NCBI GenBank assembly: GCA_964035575.1
Contig: OZ037913.1
Coordinates: 558,001 to 622,000, forward strand
Reading direction: 5' to 3'
Origin: Rhynchopus sp. YZ270_cl-10
Lineage: Eukaryota > Euglenozoa > Diplonemea > Diplonemida > Diplonemidae
DNA: 64,000 nt
The notes under the pieces were generated by a model. It worked only from the letters and a program-made list of their open reading frames with translations. It did not search any database and was not told the DNA's origin. Shown here piece by piece: positions 32,691-43,931 of the stretch (position 1 is the stretch's first letter; every line of letters starts with the position of its first letter). The position numbers were made by a program, and so were the translations under genes.

Positions 32691-33470
32691 GCTAGGTCTT
32701 TTTGCAGTATTTATTTATTTTTTTTTTTTTTGACATGCCTCTGCCACGAAGTGTCCGCATGTCACTCAATGGTACCTTTTTAAAAAAACTAGAACTTGCC
32801 CTTGGGGAAGACAATAGAATTCCCAACTTTGTTTCAATCTGTTGCGTTTTTTTTTTTCCCTCCCCCTTTTTTTTGTGAAAAGTGAGACGGTGCTTTTTAT
32901 TAGATGAGTGCGGAGTACTCATTCAAGTTCTTTTTCTTTCTCTTCTTCCATTTTTTTTTTTTTTGTGAACAGAAAGAACGTAAACACTATACTTTAGAGT
33001 AGAAGGAGCTGTTATACGTTGATAACAAAACAAACAAACAAACCATTCTCTGCAAATATAAGCACACTACAAGACACCCGTTGTCTGTTGACATGAGTTT
33101 TGTTTGCTTTGTTTCCTTTCTTTTGTGTTATAAAGCACAGTTCGTTTTTTTTTTCATCTAAACTATAATGGATTTATTCATCCAAATCGTTTTCATCACG
33201 GCCTTTGCTGTGTTGTGCAACTTAGACTTTTTGTGTGTGTTAGGGGACTCATCTTATCAGCCTTTATTGTTTGTCTACATTTTATTTTTGGTAATATTTT
33301 TCCATTCCACAGATCACGGTTCGTAATCTGATAATAATTCAATATTTTTCTTTACGGTTGAATCGTGCAACAACAAAACAAAACAAAATAACTCGATACG
33401 ATGCGATGCGATTAATACGAGGGATTTCCCAACACTTTCTCAAATCTAGGGCACTCTCTTTTATTTTTAT

Positions 33471-33561
33471 GGATGTAGGACTGCACGGTTGTGCCCACCC
33501 CGGTACAGCCGGTCAACCAAGGTACACTGTCATCAGAGGGCTTTGTATTTCAAGTCAACTT
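33471..33561 (+). repeat. Dispersed repeat family A, copy 3 (long form)
   Basis: Long form of the family: GGATGTAGGACTGCACGG, then CGGTACAGCCGGTCAACCAA, then GGTACACTGTCATC and GGGCTTTGTATTTCAAGTC. The copy at 57421-57520 is nearly the same over all blocks. Confidence 0.8.
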
Positions 33562-33737
33562 TATTCTTCAAACGCCTTTTTTATTTCAGTCCCCCTTTCC
33601 TCTCTCTCCCTCTCTTCCCCCAACAATTTGGCAAATTCAGATATAGATTGTCCGCACAATTTTAAAAATGACTGATTTTTACTTTACTCTTCCCGACTAA
33701 TTCCCACCCTCCCCAGCTTTGATAGCGAAGGTGATCA

Positions 33738-33770
33738 CGGTGACTACTCTGGTTCATCTTATAAAAAAAA
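33738..33770 (+). repeat. Dispersed repeat family C, copy 3 (partial)
   Basis: CGGTGACTACTCTGGTTCAT followed by CTTATAAA. The stem-loop half of the core is shortened. Confidence 0.5.
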
Positions 33771-34001
33771 TTTCTTTGATTATCCCGAACAACCGTGTTT
33801 GTGACAAGACAGCCCATCTTCAAACCTCGCGTGCTTCCAGCGCGATAACGATCGTGGTAAAGATGCTGGTGTCACATTACGAGAGGCACATCCATCTTTA
33901 TAAGTGTCCTTTCATGTTGCTGTGCCTTCACACATCACTTAGTATTTGAAACCTTCTCATCCCTCTCCACTCCCTCCAGTCACCCCATCCACAACAGAAC
34001 T

Positions 34002-34034
34002 CCCCTTTCTCCATTTTCAGCCCTTCATTAACAG
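34002..34034 (+). promoter_or_regulatory. Putative trans-splice acceptor of the IQ-motif gene
   Basis: CCCCTTTCTCCATTTTCAG ends at 34020 and a second ACAG at 34034. Either would leave the two-codon upstream frame ATGCAATGA (34042-34050), which overlaps the main ATG at 34047, in the leader. Confidence 0.45.
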
Positions 34035-34046
34035 TGAGGTGATGCA

Positions 34047-36803
34047 ATGACAACGCTCACCCCGAAGCCCCCGCAGAATGATGGGGGGAAAGCGGGGCGC
34101 GAGCTGAAGGGGCGTCGCGTGCTCATGACGCCACGTGTCCCGGTGTATGAGTTTGACAGTGAGGCGGACGAGGCGTCGGAGGGGTCTGTGAAGCGGTTTA
34201 CCTTGGCAGGGTCTGTGCAGGCGCCTGTCCCTCCCGTGCGTGGCGTTGCTGCGAGAACGGTGACGCGTGAGTTGACAGATACGATAGCAAAGGAGGCGTC
34301 TGTGTTTGAGCTGCGTGCCGCAAAGCTCCGGTCTGTTGTCGCAGAGAACACACGTCTCGACCGGCGCTTTTTCGTTGACGCAACACGTGAGAAACGTGTC
34401 CGCGAGTTTGCCCTCAATAAACAGCTCCACCACCGTACCGGCGTCGTCCCCGCCAAGCCAGACTCACAACTCCGCCTCACCAGCAAAGCGCTCCAAGACT
34501 TAGACCTCTCACGGGAATACCACAAAATGTTCAGCCACCAAACCACCGCGGGAAGCCGTGTTGCACAACGTCTGCCGTCCACCATAGCAGTGCCGCCCCT
34601 GCCTGCAACACCGTCGCCGTGCACGACACCTTCGTCGCATGTCAGCAAGGCCAGCACAGACCCCCTCTGTGACGACCCTGTGTGGAAGGTGCTGCAGACG
34701 CAGCTGGAGCCCGGTGAGCATGCCATTGCGCATGAGAAGCGTCTTGTGGAGGTGGCCTCTGCCAAGCGTGAGGAGCAGAAGTTGTACACCTTGAAGCTGA
34801 GCCAGGAGCTTGCGGCGGAGGAGGTGTCTGACGCGGCGCACGACGTGCTGGTCTCGCACAGACGTGCCGTGCAGCGCACGTACCACACACAGGTGCAGCT
34901 TGCAGAGGAGGAGGCCATGCATAAGGAGCAGGCCGCCCTCCGCCTAGACACAGCAGCACTCTCGCGCCAGCTCGGCCTCGTGCGCAAGGTCGTGCACCAG
35001 CCGCCCTTCCTCCAAGCAGAGCTCGCAGAGCAGCAGCGCAACTGGGGTACCCTCTTCGGTGCGCAGCGCCCTGTTGACAGCAACAGCGCCAAACGTGTGA
35101 ACGACGGCGGTGCCGAGGTGCGCCGTTGGATAGGTGTATGGCGCCACGAGACGCACATCCACCACGAGTCTGCGACACGGATACAGTGCGCCTGGCGGCA
35201 GGTCTTGGCGCACAGAAAGGTGAACCGGGTGACGCTCCTCCGACGTGTCCACGTCCGTGCACAGCTGGAGAGTGAAGAACGCAGGGAGAACGAATACACA
35301 CAGCTGATGTCCGAGCTGTGGCACCAGAAGCACAACAACGAGAACCCGCATGAGGAGGCGGCGCTGCAGGTCATCAGCAACTTTATGCACATCTGTGTTG
35401 TGCGGCGACGGCGGGAGCGACTTCTGCAGGCACATGTTCAGAGCGAGACCTCGTGCAGACGTACGTACGCAGCGACACGCATCCAGACGCTGTACAGGGG
35501 CAACCACGGGCGCAGGAAGGCACACCACAAACGCCACCCTGGGGACGCACAGCCATGGCTGCAGTCCTTCCTTGCAAAGTACTGTGCCGCTGTGCAGCGT
35601 GCGGGCAGGGGTTGGCAGGCGAGGCGCCACCTCCACAGGGTACGTTCCGCAGCAGTCCGCATCCAGGCACGTGTACGCGGCATGCTTGCACGCAATGAGT
35701 TGGACACACTGCGTGCTTCTGCCACACGTCACGCACTGCGCTCACGGCGCCACCACGCTGCCCATGTCATACAGCGGAGCGTACGTCGCCAGCTGCGCTA
35801 CAAGAGCCGCCACGTCGTACCCCTCCCCCCAACACCCACCTCCACCACCTCTGCTCACGCTACACCACAGAGCTCTGTAGCGGAGGAACCTGTCCACATC
35901 CCGACACCCCCAAGGAAGCTGAGTTCCAGCATACGCAGGTGCAGTGTGCAGGAAACAGAGGCAGCTGTGAAGATCCAAAGCCTCACGCGGCAGCGCAATG
36001 CGAAGCGTGAGCTGGCCAGCAGAAGGGCGGTGCGTGCAGAGGCGTTGGCACGGCCGTACTTCGAGACGCTTACACGCGAGGAGCAGGACGCAGTGGTGAC
36101 GACGTTGCAGGGCGCCTTTAAGATCCCTGCCGCCAAGCGGGAGCTCCGTGCGAGACAGACTGCCCGCGAGTCGAGTGACGAGTTCCAAGCGATCCACATG
36201 CGTGAACGGGAGCGGACAAATGCAGCGCAGGCTATACAGTGCTTCCGCAGGCGCTACAACGCACAGCAACAGAGCAACGGGAGGCTGCACTCCCGCCAGC
36301 AGGCGCACATTGCCTGCGTGGTGGAGGACGCAGTGTGCACAATACAGTCTGCCTGGAAAGGGCATGAAGTGCGCACCCACATGCGCCTGCAGGCACAGCA
36401 TACGGCAGCACATCGCACCTTGCGACGCTTCTACGAAATCTACATCAGCAAGAAGCACATCTCAAGGAAGACACACACCCTTCAACGCGTGGGGTCACTC
36501 ATGTCTGACAGGTATGTCTATGGGAGTGAGCTCCTTTTCCATTCCAAAACAAAACATCGAACGTCACAGAAGTAGCTACGTTTGAGCTACATTTCTTTTT
36601 TTGAATTTTTTTTGAACGCACCAATCGCACACAATATCCCCAATATTTCTACCCATATGGCGTTCCTCTGCTCTTGTCACAAAACACACCACAACAGACA
36701 AGCCCAGCACCGCACCGTCATAGAAGGCGAAGCTGCGCTCACCATACAATGCTTCCTGCGGTGCTGCCGTGCACGCGAACGTCTCGCAGCCCGACGGAGC
36801 TAG
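34047..36803 (+). CDS. Multi-IQ-motif (calmodulin-binding) protein
   Basis: Exons 34047-36511 and 36698-36803 (donor GTATGT, phase 2) give 856 residues. From about residue 375 on there are roughly nine IQ or IQ-like motifs, which bind calmodulin or related EF-hand proteins. Examples are TRIQCAWRQVLAHRK, TRIQTLYRGNHGRRK, VRIQARVRGMLARNE, HVIQRSVRRQLRYK, VKIQSLTRQRNAKRE, QAIQCFRRRYNAQQQ and CTIQSAWKGHEVRTH. The last one, LTIQCFLRCCRARER, lies in the second exon, which confirms the splice. The N-terminal third is charged, mostly helical and without a known domain. No motor, kinase or membrane segment is present, so this is not a myosin. Cytoskeletal or flagellar proteins of protists often have this layout, but the specific role is unknown. 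Confidence 0.88.
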
Positions 36804-37218
36804 GGAGCTAGGCATCCACCACACCTCCTCCTCCTCCTCCTCCTCCTCTCCGCGCGACGTTTTCTTTTGCTTCCTTTTGTTGTGTAAACCCGCAAACCCG
36901 GAATAACCTCTGCAGAAGCCTCAATAAACCCTATGATGGCATAATATGCCAACAGATCATCGTTTTTTTCGAGTTTTGAAGAAAAACTCCATTTCTGATC
37001 CACGCCGTTGAAATAGATCAGAAAGGGATTTTTTTTTTGGACTGGGAAAAGCCTACCCCATATGCCAATATGCTCCCCCCTACCCTTGAGCGTCTTCCGA
37101 CCCTCGGGAAGTTAAAAACCATATGAAAAGCTAGACCATTTAGTATCTCCTCATCCACCCAACCTTCTCCATCTACCCCACCTTACCTAGAAGCACCCTA
37201 CCCTACCCATCTCACACA
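36804..37218. other. Short intergenic spacer
   Basis: Opens with a CTC microsatellite (about 36827-36847), then AT-rich sequence without repeats of the named families. It ends in a pyrimidine-rich stretch with CCTTACCTAG (AG 37189-37190), a candidate trans-splice acceptor for the next gene. No gene seen. Confidence 0.65.
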
Positions 37219-38838
37219 ATGACGGCCAAAGCGATGATGCCGGTGTTCGAGCCGAGTCATGACCAAGAGGCCCGGCGGTTGTTCTTGAATGCACCCGAAC
37301 CGAACCCTGGGGAGCGTGTCGTGCTGCCGGACGATGCTGCGTTTTTGGCGGAGTTTGTGTCGCAATACCATATGAACATCGAGGCTAGGGCACCTCCGTT
37401 GGAGGATCTGTACGTAGGCAATGAGCGGATGAAGGTGTCGACGTCGTGGGCGTACAAATTTGTTCACGCCTGGGAGACCTTCAACTGCCATAAGGTGACC
37501 GTCCGAGGCGTCGACAACACACTGCACTTCCGCGCATGCAACCAATTCTGGGAGGAGATCAAACGTGAAATCGAACGCTACGACGGCACGGAAGGCAACG
37601 ACGGGGAGATTATCGACATCTTCACGAACCGCGAGCCTTCTGTCAAACTCTATGCCTCGAACAACAGATGGAGCGATCTTGTCAACCACTGGGAGACAGT
37701 CAACCGCTGCTCTCTTGCACAACGCCAGCTTGTTCTCGACCAACGCAGGGCAGAGCCTAAACAGGAAGAACCAACCGCATTCAACACCATGGGGGCTGAG
37801 TACCAAGACGTGGGTGGGGTGATCCCGGTGCCCCACATGGCGTTGCCGCTGTCGGCGGTGCAGAGCATCCCTTCGTCGCAGTTCGAAGGCGACGCGAACA
37901 ATACAAACTTTGATTTCAAAGCGGACTCAAATTTTTGGAAGTGTTTACAACGTTTTTCTGCATGGGTGCCAGAGGCATCACAGCCGCCGGCGTTTTTGGT
38001 GGGAAGCGAAGGGGATCAACTGATTGTGAACACTGTGTTTATGAGGCAGTTCATCCAAGCGTGGCGCGAGCTGTTTCCGTACACGATTATTATTGCAACG
38101 AACGACCAGGATGGGAAGGTTGTGTCGACGTTCTTCAACGCGCACTCCGCAGTGTGGCATGAGCTTACCCTGCGCTCTGTAGGCTTTGCCTCTCCAGACA
38201 ACCAACGCAACGTGCCTCCAGGCTACCACATTGCACGTACCATGGAGGACACCGCCTCACCTCCCATCCTGCTCAAGGCGCAGGCCTACCGCGATGTGGT
38301 GCGCATCTGGCCAGACCAGTTCCCCTCAGACGGAAAGGGCATCGGCATCCAGCTCAACGAGGAGCCTGCAAACAGAGTCAAGCCACGTCCCGCACCATGT
38401 GTCCTCCTACCAAAGGCAGACAAACCTGGCAGGAGAAAGCGGCCTGCAGGCGCGCCACGGTCGCGGAGAGTGGTATGTTTTTTGTTGGAAATTTGAGGAG
38501 TGTTTTTGGGGATGATTATAAAGGATAAGTTCCACACAAATAATAGCTATGTTATAAAGAGCTTAAGGCCCTCCTTTGGAATGGATGGTTGTCGAGGTTG
38601 CCTTAATTTTGGTAAGTAAAGGGTATAGAGTGAGTGAATCCACCTCGGGTTGGGTGATTGTTTAGTGAGGTTAGGGAGGGAAAAAATCTATCTTTTTTTT
38701 CAGGAACAGCCAACCGTAAACCTCTGCCTCCACAAAGACGTCTTCGAAGGCCTCCACCAGGTTGGGTACAAATACCCCAAACACCATATGCGCGATGACA
38801 CTGAACGGTCGCAGTCACGAAGTCCGCTGATTCTCTGA
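37219..38838 (+). CDS. Unknown protein with four divergent W-rich repeats
   Basis: Exons 37219-38472 and 38704-38838 (donor GTATGT, acceptor TTTTTCAG, phase 0) give 462 residues. I recognise no family. Four stretches of about 55-65 residues align with one another: 41-96, 110-166, 239-293 and 312-375. Each opens with an aromatic-hydrophobic helix (AFLAEFV, QFWEEIK, NFWKCLQ, AVWHELT). Each closes about 35-45 residues later with a second helix rich in W (WAYKFVHAWETF, WSDLVNHWETV, FMRQFIQAWREL, AYRDVVRIWPDQ), followed by a short beta-like end. The C-terminal region is basic (GRRKRPAGAPRSRR), possibly for nuclear targeting. No signal peptide or membrane helix was found. Confidence 0.8.
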
Positions 38839-39041
38839 CACCCCCCTTACAATCCCCCACCCCCTTGAAGTGACCCCACCCCCCCTTCTGACCTGTATTA
38901 TCTATAGAAAACTGTTCAAAAAAACTGAAATCTCTCACATTTTCTCTTCCCCACCCCCTTCCTCTTCCTCTTCCTCTTCCACCTCAACACTCTCCACAAA
39001 AGGGATGTGGTAAAAGCGGTGCAACCCTCTGAGGAGGTGTC

Positions 39042-40937
39042 ATGTCTGTTCGTTTCGAGAAGACGCCGTCGTCAGCACCTGCTACCAAGCAGGCGTTGCC
39101 GCCTGCGAGCTACAACGGGCCGAAGATCCAGGGGCCGCCTTCGGGGCACTCGACAACGAGCGCAGCGTCGTCGCGACAGAGACGCAGACACAGCAAGGAT
39201 GGGCGTGGGGAGGGCAGGGACGGGTCCTCACGGCGCCGGCGGCGTGAAGGCTCGCGCAGCTCCTCCTCGCGAGGGCGGCGTACCAGCTCTGCAGGCCGCC
39301 GTCGCCGCCGCCGCAGCAGTGCCTCCGCATCCCCAGCACACATGAAGCCACCAATGTGCCCAAACGATCTCGGGTGCGCAGAGATCAACGACCAAGGCCA
39401 CCAGGCAGAGTACCGACACACATGCCGACGGAGCTCCTGTGAATATCTTTGGATGGAGGTATGCGGTTTTTTGACCATCTTTTATTCTTCAATTTTGTCT
39501 ACGGGCGTCACTCTTGGCGTTTTTGCACAACTTCATTTTGCCATAAATATGTAGGCCACCCCCTGCCAAAACCGTAGTACGGTTGTCATTATGATCAAAT
39601 GAAAGGAGGTGGACCTCACCGAAGGGTTTTCTTTGCACACTATCTTCATCACCCCTGCAGGAACACCGGCGGCTCTTCGTCCACAGTGACACCTTAGACG
39701 GCCCTGACCGCCGCCCCCCGCCGTCCTCAGGAGCACAGTACAGCATCCCAGCAGAACGCGACTGCCCGCCGTGCCACCCATACCAGCACCCCTCCCCGCA
39801 GCACGTCATGCAGGAACCACATCACCACTGGGGTGCGCAGAGCATACAGTACCAACGACCCCCGGTGCAGCAGCATGTTGTGCACCACCACCGGTATGAT
39901 GGCGGTTTTTTTTTTTTTTTTTGTTTCTTTTTCAAATCGAGCACGAATCCCGACTACCCCCTCTCCTTTTGATGAATTCGTCTTCGAAGCTTTTCGTTTC
40001 ATTCACACTTCACATGCCCACAACTCTTCACCTACAGGGACAACGCGTTCTCCCCTCTCCGCCCTACACGGTCGCCGTTGCGTCCACCTCCGCGTCCAAC
40101 GGTGCTTGACGATGATGTATGTGTACGCAAAGCTTTGCCACAACAACTCTCACCACACACAGGATATTTTCAACAAGCGTGGTGGCGGTAGTGCTGCGTA
40201 CGCAGGCGACGTCCAGCCGGCTTCCGTCGCACTGCACACAACAGAGGTGGTGCACGTCGCTGCCCCCATAGTGGGCACCGCACAGCACACAGGCGACGAG
40301 TCTGAGTTGGCAGAGCTGCGAAGACGGCAGCAGGTTCTTGAACAACGTATTCTCAGAAAACAGTATGACAACTCTTTTGACGTTTCTCTCCTCTCCTCTT
40401 CTCTCCTCTCTCCTCTCGCCTTCTCCACCTCCCAACCTATTCTTTTCACTCAGAAGCAATGGAAGTGTAGGCAGGGTAGCCCGCGGGACACATTCGTTAG
40501 AGGATATTGATTCGCACCTGGGAGAGCGTCTGCAGGGGTTCACCTTGTTGAAGGAGCTGGACAACTTGGCGATGGAGGTGCGGACGTTGCGACATCTGCA
40601 GCACTTCAGAACCCCGCTGACGGAGGACCACGACCACGCGACGGTGGCGTACCAGCTGCACCACAGCGCTCGGAGGGTGGCAGCCGGCATACGGCGTGTC
40701 AAGCACCTCAGAGGCACCTTGCATCCTGACGACTCTATACAACGACGTGCCCTCGATGAGATCACATTCGCCGAAGAGCTCCTTGCAGCCACCGGTGCAG
40801 AAGGGGCGGACGCAGCAGCACCACCGGCCTACACCCGCCACACCCACACCTCAGATAAGGGCAGACCCCGTCTGGTGGGAACCAGCGTCTCCGCAGCGAT
40901 GCCATCAGGGAGGAACATCGAGACCCCGCAGAATTGA
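39042..40937 (+). CDS. R/S-rich protein with PBZ-like zinc finger
   Basis: Five exons: 39042-39458, 39661-39893, 40038-40116, 40163-40362 and 40454-40937 (donors GTATGC, GTATGA, GTATGT and GTATGA; all phases consistent), giving 470 residues. Residues about 45-100 are Arg/Ser-rich, resembling RS domains. A C-x5-C-x7-H-x5-H finger follows (C106, C112, H120, H126; CPNDLGCAEINDQGHQAEYR...). This is close to the PAR-binding zinc finger spacing (C-x5-C-x6-H-x5-H) and has an extra C128. The middle is Pro/His-rich and disordered. The last exon is helical and probably a coiled coil (ERLQGFTLLKELDNLAMEVR). A nuclear RNA- or DNA-repair-related role is possible but unproven. The 46-base third intron is the shortest in the window. 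Confidence 0.75.
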
Positions 40938-41140
40938 GGTTGTGGGGTGTGTGAGGTGTTGTCTTAGGCGGTTTCTTTTGCGTGGCGGATGTGATAAAGG
41001 TGACGCGAGAGGTGTATCTCATGAGCTGTTCTTTGTGTTTGAAGGGGAGGGGTAGAGGCCTGTAGAGCTATAAGAGGCCACGTTGTATAAGTGCCCCCTT
41101 TAGAACGGCTTAGAATATGTGTATTTAGTTGGTTTGTTTG

Positions 41141-41238
41141 TAGGACTGCATGGTCTCGCTTCTGTTCGGTGTACCGGTCATGTGCCAAGCTACACTGTTT
41201 CATGAGTAGAGGCTTTGTAGTCAACTCGAATCAAACTT
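41141..41238 (+). repeat. Dispersed repeat family A, copy 4 (diverged)
   Basis: TAGGACTGCATGGTCTCG, then GTACCGGTCATGTGCCAAGC, then TACACTGTTTCATGAG and GGCTTTGTAGTC. The order of blocks is as in the long copies, with more changes. Confidence 0.65.
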
Positions 41239-41568
41239 TTGTGTTCAAAAAAATGATGCGTGAGGTGTGTTGGGTGGCTTTTTTTTTGTGCGATTTCCCC
41301 CCAAGATAAAGAAAAGAAAATAGAAAACGAACGCGAATGCGAGAAAAAACGGTGGTGGGGGGGAGAGAGAAACAGTATTTTAGAATTAGCATTTTACCCT
41401 GCACGCACACAAACACGCAAAAAAAAAAAAAAATCCACAATAACTTTAGTCCCCACCCACTCCTCTGATTCTAGATCTTTGTTGTCAAACGAAACCTTAG
41501 CAAAAAAAAAAAAAAAGCGACATATTTTTCATTTGCTCATTTCCCTGCTGACTTAAGTTCATTTCACC

Positions 41569-41595
41569 TCCCCTCTCCCTCATCCCCTTCCTCAG
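41569..41595 (+). promoter_or_regulatory. Putative trans-splice acceptor
   Basis: Pyrimidine tract CCTCATCCCCTTCCTCAG ending at 41595, 39 bases before the ATG at 41635. No donor-like partner is seen upstream within the spacer. Confidence 0.45.
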
Positions 41596-41634
41596 AACAA
41601 AAAAAAATTACACATTTCTCAATTTTGAGAAAAT

Positions 41635-43086
41635 ATGAAAAAAAGGAAACGTGGTGACGATCCTAACGAATGGCGGTTACAATGTCAGAAGCTGAGGAGG
41701 ATTACAGGGCGGAGCACCCGTGGTGATGATCAGGGGGTGTGGGAGCAAATGCGGTTCGAAACTGCGCTACGGGCACTCGGGTTTAAGCCGCGCCCACAAC
41801 AGGGTGCTGCGCTCCCTCCGCCACCGTCGCTGCTGGAGGTGTGGGACTCCTACATTACACTCTCACAACGCTATGTGACACATTCGCTTGCCACAAAGGA
41901 GTCTCTCCCAGCAGCTGAAGTGCGGGAGTTTAATGAGCTTGCAGCCGCGGTGTTCCCGCCTCTCATCCTCAGTGTGTTAGAGTTCTGGGGCGACCCTTCT
42001 CGGGATCTGTCAGCTTTGTATATCGATGTGTGCAACGTGTTTCTCAACTTTGTCGATAAAAACTATATGTCCGGGGTAGCACCGTTGGTGGTCGCGTTGC
42101 TCCCATTTGACGCAAAGGGCTATGTGCAGGACCCGTGGTTTCGCAGAGTGTGCAAACAGCTTGCTACAGGGTTAGAGGATGGGGCTCGTGGTCTTATTTC
42201 GACAGAGTGTTTGGCGGATCGCTCCAGACGGCTTGCGGCATTCCACTGCAGGCCCTGTCCCAGGAACAACGTGGTTATGTTCACAAAACCCAAAGAGTAT
42301 TCACGTGAACAGCACTCCCTCCTCACGCGGCCGCAGCTCAGAGAAGAAAGCCCCCCTGATGTGGTGGGTGTTGTGTTTGGCGGCGGTGTGACGCGAATCT
42401 CGGAGTTGGAGGGGTTGGTTCTGGCGTGCCTTGCGCCAAGAGAGTTGAGGGCCTGTGAGGTATGTAGACGGGGTCTTTTTGTCAAATGTTTTTTCCCCCT
42501 CAAATACACCCCCCGGGGTTCGAAACCCGCGGAGTGTCAGTGCCTTCCCAGCGGCGTTTGCTCTGTCACCCTTTGAAATACCCTTTTTAGTGTCATTATG
42601 GCTATGCTTTCGTCTCTATGAAAAATTCGCTTCAGATGACGTGCCGTTCGTGGGCATCGCTGATTTTTCGGTCAGCAGAGATGCGTCGCTGCCTCCACCT
42701 GGGGAGGTTTATGACGAACAGGGTCCTTCGCTTCTTCGAGGAGGCGTGGGGGGACGAGCAGCTGCGGATCATGGTATGTCTCTCTCTCTCTCTCCCACCT
42801 TGCCGCCCGAGCATCCAAACTCCAAACTCCAAACCAATATTTTTTTTGAAATTCATTAACCTTCGGGTCAATATTGAGTACAGACCCGATTTCTCCCACC
42901 TGGTGGGATTGCTCGGCGATTGTCGACACAACAAAAAAAATATATAGTGGAGTTCATCCTCGGGTGTCTACACTAATACAACCAAGTTTTCAAAAAAAAA
43001 CATACTCCCACCAACAACAGTCCGTCTGCGTCAGTAGAATGCAATTCAAACAACACCTCAAAACGCAAGGACGTTCCCTTGAATGA
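41635..43086 (+). CDS. Unknown protein, weakly F-box-like middle
   Basis: Exons 41635-42459, 42591-42773 and 43021-43086 (donors GTATGT and GTATGT, phase 0) give 357 residues. The N-terminus is basic (KKRKRG) and could be a nuclear signal. Around the first splice junction the sequence ISELEGLVLACLAPRELRAC...SLQMTCRSWASLIF has the Leu spacing and terminal CRxWxxL of an F-box, but it is too weak to assign. The first exon also has hydrophobic helices (VFLNFVDKNY, LVVALLPF). The last exon is short (SVCVSRMQFKQHLKT...) and less certain. An alternative acceptor at 42892 would read into repeat sequence. The second intron carries family I and F repeats side by side. Confidence 0.65.
42848..42932 (+). 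repeat. Dispersed repeat family I, copy 2 (intronic)
   Basis: GAAATTCATTAACCTTCGGG, then GAGTACAGACCCGATTTC, then GGCGATTGTCGACA, with the same block order as at 45697-45777. Confidence 0.65.
42947..42983 (+). repeat. Dispersed repeat family F, copy 2 (intronic)
   Basis: CATCCTCGGGTGTCTACACT and AATACAA match 8711-8750. Confidence 0.55.
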
Positions 43087-43344
43087 AGTGGGAGGAAAAA
43101 AAGGGGGAAGACGTTATTCGAAGCGATGCCAGAGATTGAGGGGTGGGGGAGGTTTTCTTGTGTTTTATTGGCACAATATGGGGGTAGGTGTGTACTACTG
43201 CACACTCTTTGTTTTTTCTGCTGTATTGTTTTTTTCTCTTTTTGTTCTCTTCTCACTTTTTCCTAGAACGCAAGATAGATTTTGTTTGGACCGGGGAGTA
43301 CGTGGAGGGTCTTACGTGCTGTTGTTGTTTTTTTTTCCCTTTCT

Positions 43345-43877
43345 TCATTTAGCAAATGCCTCACGCCTTCTCATTTCTCTTCTTTCATGAGGGCCGTCTC
43401 TCGGCCCCTCTCTACTAGACTGCAATAAGTTGGTTTCCTCCCCCTTTTTCTCAACGTCTTTCCGTTTCTCCTTGAATCGAAAATCACAATAAATTGCAAT
43501 CACCCCGCCCGGAAAATGATTTTTCTGCAGTGCGGACACACGTTCCTCAGGCGTCACAGGCGCTGCTTGCGGTGCTGCTGCAGAAGGAGCGGACTCACCA
43601 GGACAAGCTAACTGGTGTGCAGCCATGTGGTTCTCGAAACCGCGCTTCGAGATGTGCTTACCACACACAGTGCAGGTCTTCGTGCGGAAGGTTGGTCGGC
43701 GCCTGGCACCATCCCTTGTCGTACATGGAATGGTGGTGAAGGTTCAAGTATTGTTCGCGAGTGCACTGTCGCAGAGTGTGCGTCCTCCACTTTTTCGTAC
43801 CCATCCTCGTACGAGTCCCAGTCTTCTTCTTCTTCCTCTTCTTCCTCTTCTTCCTCGTCATCATCATCTTCATCCAT
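43345..43877 (-). pseudogene. C2H2 zinc-finger gene remnant, antisense to the cluster
   Basis: On the minus strand a clear C2H2 finger, CTVCGKHISKRGFENHMAAH, is followed by an Ala/Pro-rich tail (ACPGESAPSAAAPQAAPVTP). Upstream in a different minus frame an ATG at 43877 starts a very acidic stretch (MDEDDDDEEEE..., then DWDSYEDGYEKVEDAHSAT). No single frame joins the two, and no GTATG donor that would splice them was found. A frameshifted or degraded gene is therefore the simplest reading. It is the only minus-strand coding signal in the window. It could instead be a real gene with a non-standard intron or a sequence error. Confidence 0.5.
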
Positions 43878-43931
43878 GGCAATTACCCCCCTTTTTCCCC
43901 CTATCTCACACTACAAAACCCCCCTCCCCCT

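Larger units (their letters stand above)
32691..34046. other. Intergenic spacer before the IQ-motif gene
   Basis: AT-rich with T runs and no coding frame. It holds family A (33471-33561) and family C (33738-33770) repeats and ends in a pyrimidine tract with CAG at 34018-34020 and a further CAG at 34032-34034. Confidence 0.7.
40938..41634. other. Intergenic spacer
   Basis: AT-rich with A runs and a family-A repeat (41141-41238). It ends in CCCCTTCCTCAG (AG 41594-41595), about 40 bases before the next ATG. No gene seen. Confidence 0.65.

Noticed and set aside
33471-33561. Family A as a tRNA-derived SINE
   Set aside because: No convincing A box or GGTTCGAnTCC-type B box and no tail or target duplication could be seen.
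42893-42991. Acceptor inside the family-I repeat as the last exon of the 41635 gene
   Set aside because: The resulting peptide would be coded by dispersed repeats I and F. The acceptor at 43020 gives a short exon outside repeat sequence.
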